Assembly: GCF_017498065.1 (NCBI RefSeq)
Contig: NZ_JAGDFX010000001.1
Location: 186,001 to 250,000 of the forward strand
Direction: 5' to 3'
Length of the DNA stretch: 64,000 nucleotides
Source: Oceanisphaera pacifica
GTDB taxonomy: Bacteria; Pseudomonadota; Gammaproteobacteria; Enterobacterales; Aeromonadaceae
The stretch's first letter is position 1; each line of letters starts with the position of its first letter. The translations under genes were made by a program, and so were the position numbers. Below the pieces are notes generated by a model. That model was not told where the DNA came from and searched no databases. It saw only the letters and a program-made list of their open reading frames with translations. Positions 62,749-64,000 of the stretch are shown in pieces.

Positions 62749-64000
62749 ATGGGGACTCTGTTGATCTTAGTTGCGGTTATCGCTTTTATTGTGCTGGCAA
62801 CAGCACGGTTTAAGTTACATCCGTTTCTTACCTTATTACTGGCAGCTTTTTTACTGTCTTTATTAAGTGGCTTACCGCTGGCAGATACAGCCAAAAACAT
62901 CAGCAATGGATTTGGTGGTATTTTAGGCTATATCGGTCTAGTTATTGTACTTGGTACCATTATTGGCGTGATTTTAGAAAAAAGTGGTGCAGCCATTACC
63001 ATGGCAGAAACCGTGATCCGTATACTCGGGCCACGCTTTCCTACGCTAACCGTGTCTATTATTGGCTATATTGTTTCTATTCCGGTGTTTTGTGATTCGG
63101 GTTATGTGATTTTAAATTCACTTAAACAATCCTTGGCCAATAGAATGCGAGTATCTAGTGTGGCCATGAGTGTGGCATTAGCGACTGGCTTATATGCGAC
63201 ACACACTTTTGTACCTCCAACTCCTGGCCCCATAGCGGCGGCGGGTAATTTGGGGCTAGAAAGTAGCCTTGGGCTGGTGATTGGCGTAGGGGTTTTAGTC
63301 TCAGCCTTTGCTGCTATGGCAGGTTTAGTGTGGGCTAACCGGTTTAAGAACGAACTGCCCGATGGTGAAGGTGCTGAAGAGCTACTTGAAAAAGCCGAAG
63401 AATTCGAAGAAATGAAGCAGAGCTATGGTGCGTTGCCTAGTACTTTTAATGCTTTTGCACCTATTTTTGTACCCATTATTCTGATCTGCTTGGGCTCTGT
63501 GGCCAGCTTCCCTACCTTGCCACTGGGTGATGGTCATACTTATGAAATACTCAACTTTTTAGGCCAACCGTTAAATGCACTATTAATTGGTCTATTTTTG
63601 TCGGTACGTTTAATTAAAGGCAAAAATAAACTAGAAGTATTCAGTGAACACATTGCCGCAGGTTTAGTTTCCGCTGCTCCCATCTTACTTATTACCGGTG
63701 CAGGGGGTGCTTTTGGTGCTGTGATTAAGGCAACCGATGTAGGTAGTTATTTGGGGATGACATTATCGGGGTTAGGCATTGGTATTTTTATGCCTTTTAT
63801 TGTTTCTGCGGCTCTCAAGTCTGCACAAGGCTCTTCTACGGTCGCGTTGGTAACAACTTCAGCATTGGTTGCGCCTATGCTGGGTGACATTGGCTTGGGG
63901 AGTGAAATGGGCCGCGTGTTAACGGTAATGGCTATTGGTGCAGGTGCCATGACAGTGTCTCATGCTAATGACAGTTTCTTTTGGGTCGTCACTCAGTTTA
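62749..64000 (+). CDS. GntP-family permease, truncated by the window end
   Basis: At least 417 residues of an inner-membrane transporter of the gluconate:H+ symporter (GntP) family, running off the window. Many hydrophobic helices; VFCDSGYVILNSLK near 123, ATHTFVPPTPGPIAAAG near 150 and ALKSAQGSSTVALVTT near 360 are family markers. Members carry gluconate, D-serine, glycerate or related acids; the substrate cannot be decided. AGGGAT precedes ATG 62749. A second ATG at 62741 is out of frame. Confidence 0.9.
   Translation, partial: MGTLLILVAVIAFIVLATARFKLHPFLTLLLAAFLLSLLSGLPLADTAKNISNGFGGILGYIGLVIVLGTIIGVILEKSGAAITMAETVIRILGPRFPTLTVSIIGYIVSIPVFCDSGYVILNSLKQSLANRMRVSSVAMSVALATGLYATHTFVPPTPGPIAAAGNLGLESSLGLVIGVGVLVSAFAAMAGLVWANRFKNELPDGEGAEELLEKAEEFEEMKQSYGALPSTFNAFAPIFVPIILICLGSVASFPTLPLGDGHTYEILNFLGQPLNALLIGLFLSVRLIKGKNKLEVFSEHIAAGLVSAAPILLITGAGGAFGAVIKATDVGSYLGMTLSGLGIGIFMPFIVSAALKSAQGSSTVALVTTSALVAPMLGDIGLGSEMGRVLTVMAIGAGAMTVSHANDSFFWVVTQF

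Overview
The window reads as a chromosomal segment of a marine-type gammaproteobacterium. Gene order follows the Enterobacteria/Vibrio/Aeromonas pattern (tolC-nudF-yqiB-cpdA-yqiA-parE; hldE/glnE/ygiF; ygiM ... cca-uppP-folB-plsY-tsaD-rpsU-dnaG-rpoD). Protein style and intergenic repeats suggest Aeromonadales (an Oceanimonas/Oceanisphaera/Zobellella-like genus); that placement is inference.

Layout. (1) 1-3.5 kb: DUF4426 tail, rdgB, hemW, zapD, yacG, mutT, all on +. (2) 3.5-12.8 kb: repeat-rich gap, then parC, parE, yqiA, cpdA, yqiB, nudF on - and tolC divergent on +. (3) 12.9-25.5 kb: SulP transporter, hldE, lpxL, glnE, ygiF, a PhoU-like/PiT phosphate pair and ygiM. (4) 25.7-40.4 kb, a block not present at this place in E. 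coli: an unknown membrane protein, a bifunctional putA, and a nearly complete formate-dehydrogenase/selenocysteine module (fdnG with an in-frame TGA and a textbook bacterial SECIS, fdxH, fdnI, fdhE, selA, selB, tRNA-Sec selC, fdhD). (5) 40.5-49.7 kb: cca, uppP, folB, plsY, tsaD, and the macromolecular-synthesis cluster rpsU-yqeY-dnaG-rpoD. (6) 50.1-59.2 kb: a 9.1-kb integrative island at the 3' end of a tRNA-Ile2(CAU) gene, bounded by identical 50-bp repeats, with a tyrosine integrase, an AlpA-type regulator, an Icd-like protein, a probable ADP-ribosyltransferase, a divergent RHH-type regulator with no counterpart among the longer ORFs, several unknown genes and a 1.15-kb gene-free control region full of palindromes. 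No capsid, terminase or primase gene was recognised. (7) 59.2-64 kb: gene remnants, tandem repeats, a RAYT-type transposase, a small membrane protein, an Asp/Glu-racemase family protein and a truncated GntP-family permease.

Several families of short REP-like repeats pepper the core intergenic spaces. One of them (GCGCC-rich) runs into the 3' ends of coding sequences, so that ParC and SulP carry nearly identical C-terminal tails. The most novel-looking material is the island: its ADP-ribosyltransferase-like protein, the divergent Icd/RHH control region with a hairpin, and the structured gap with paired operators and four phased palindromes.
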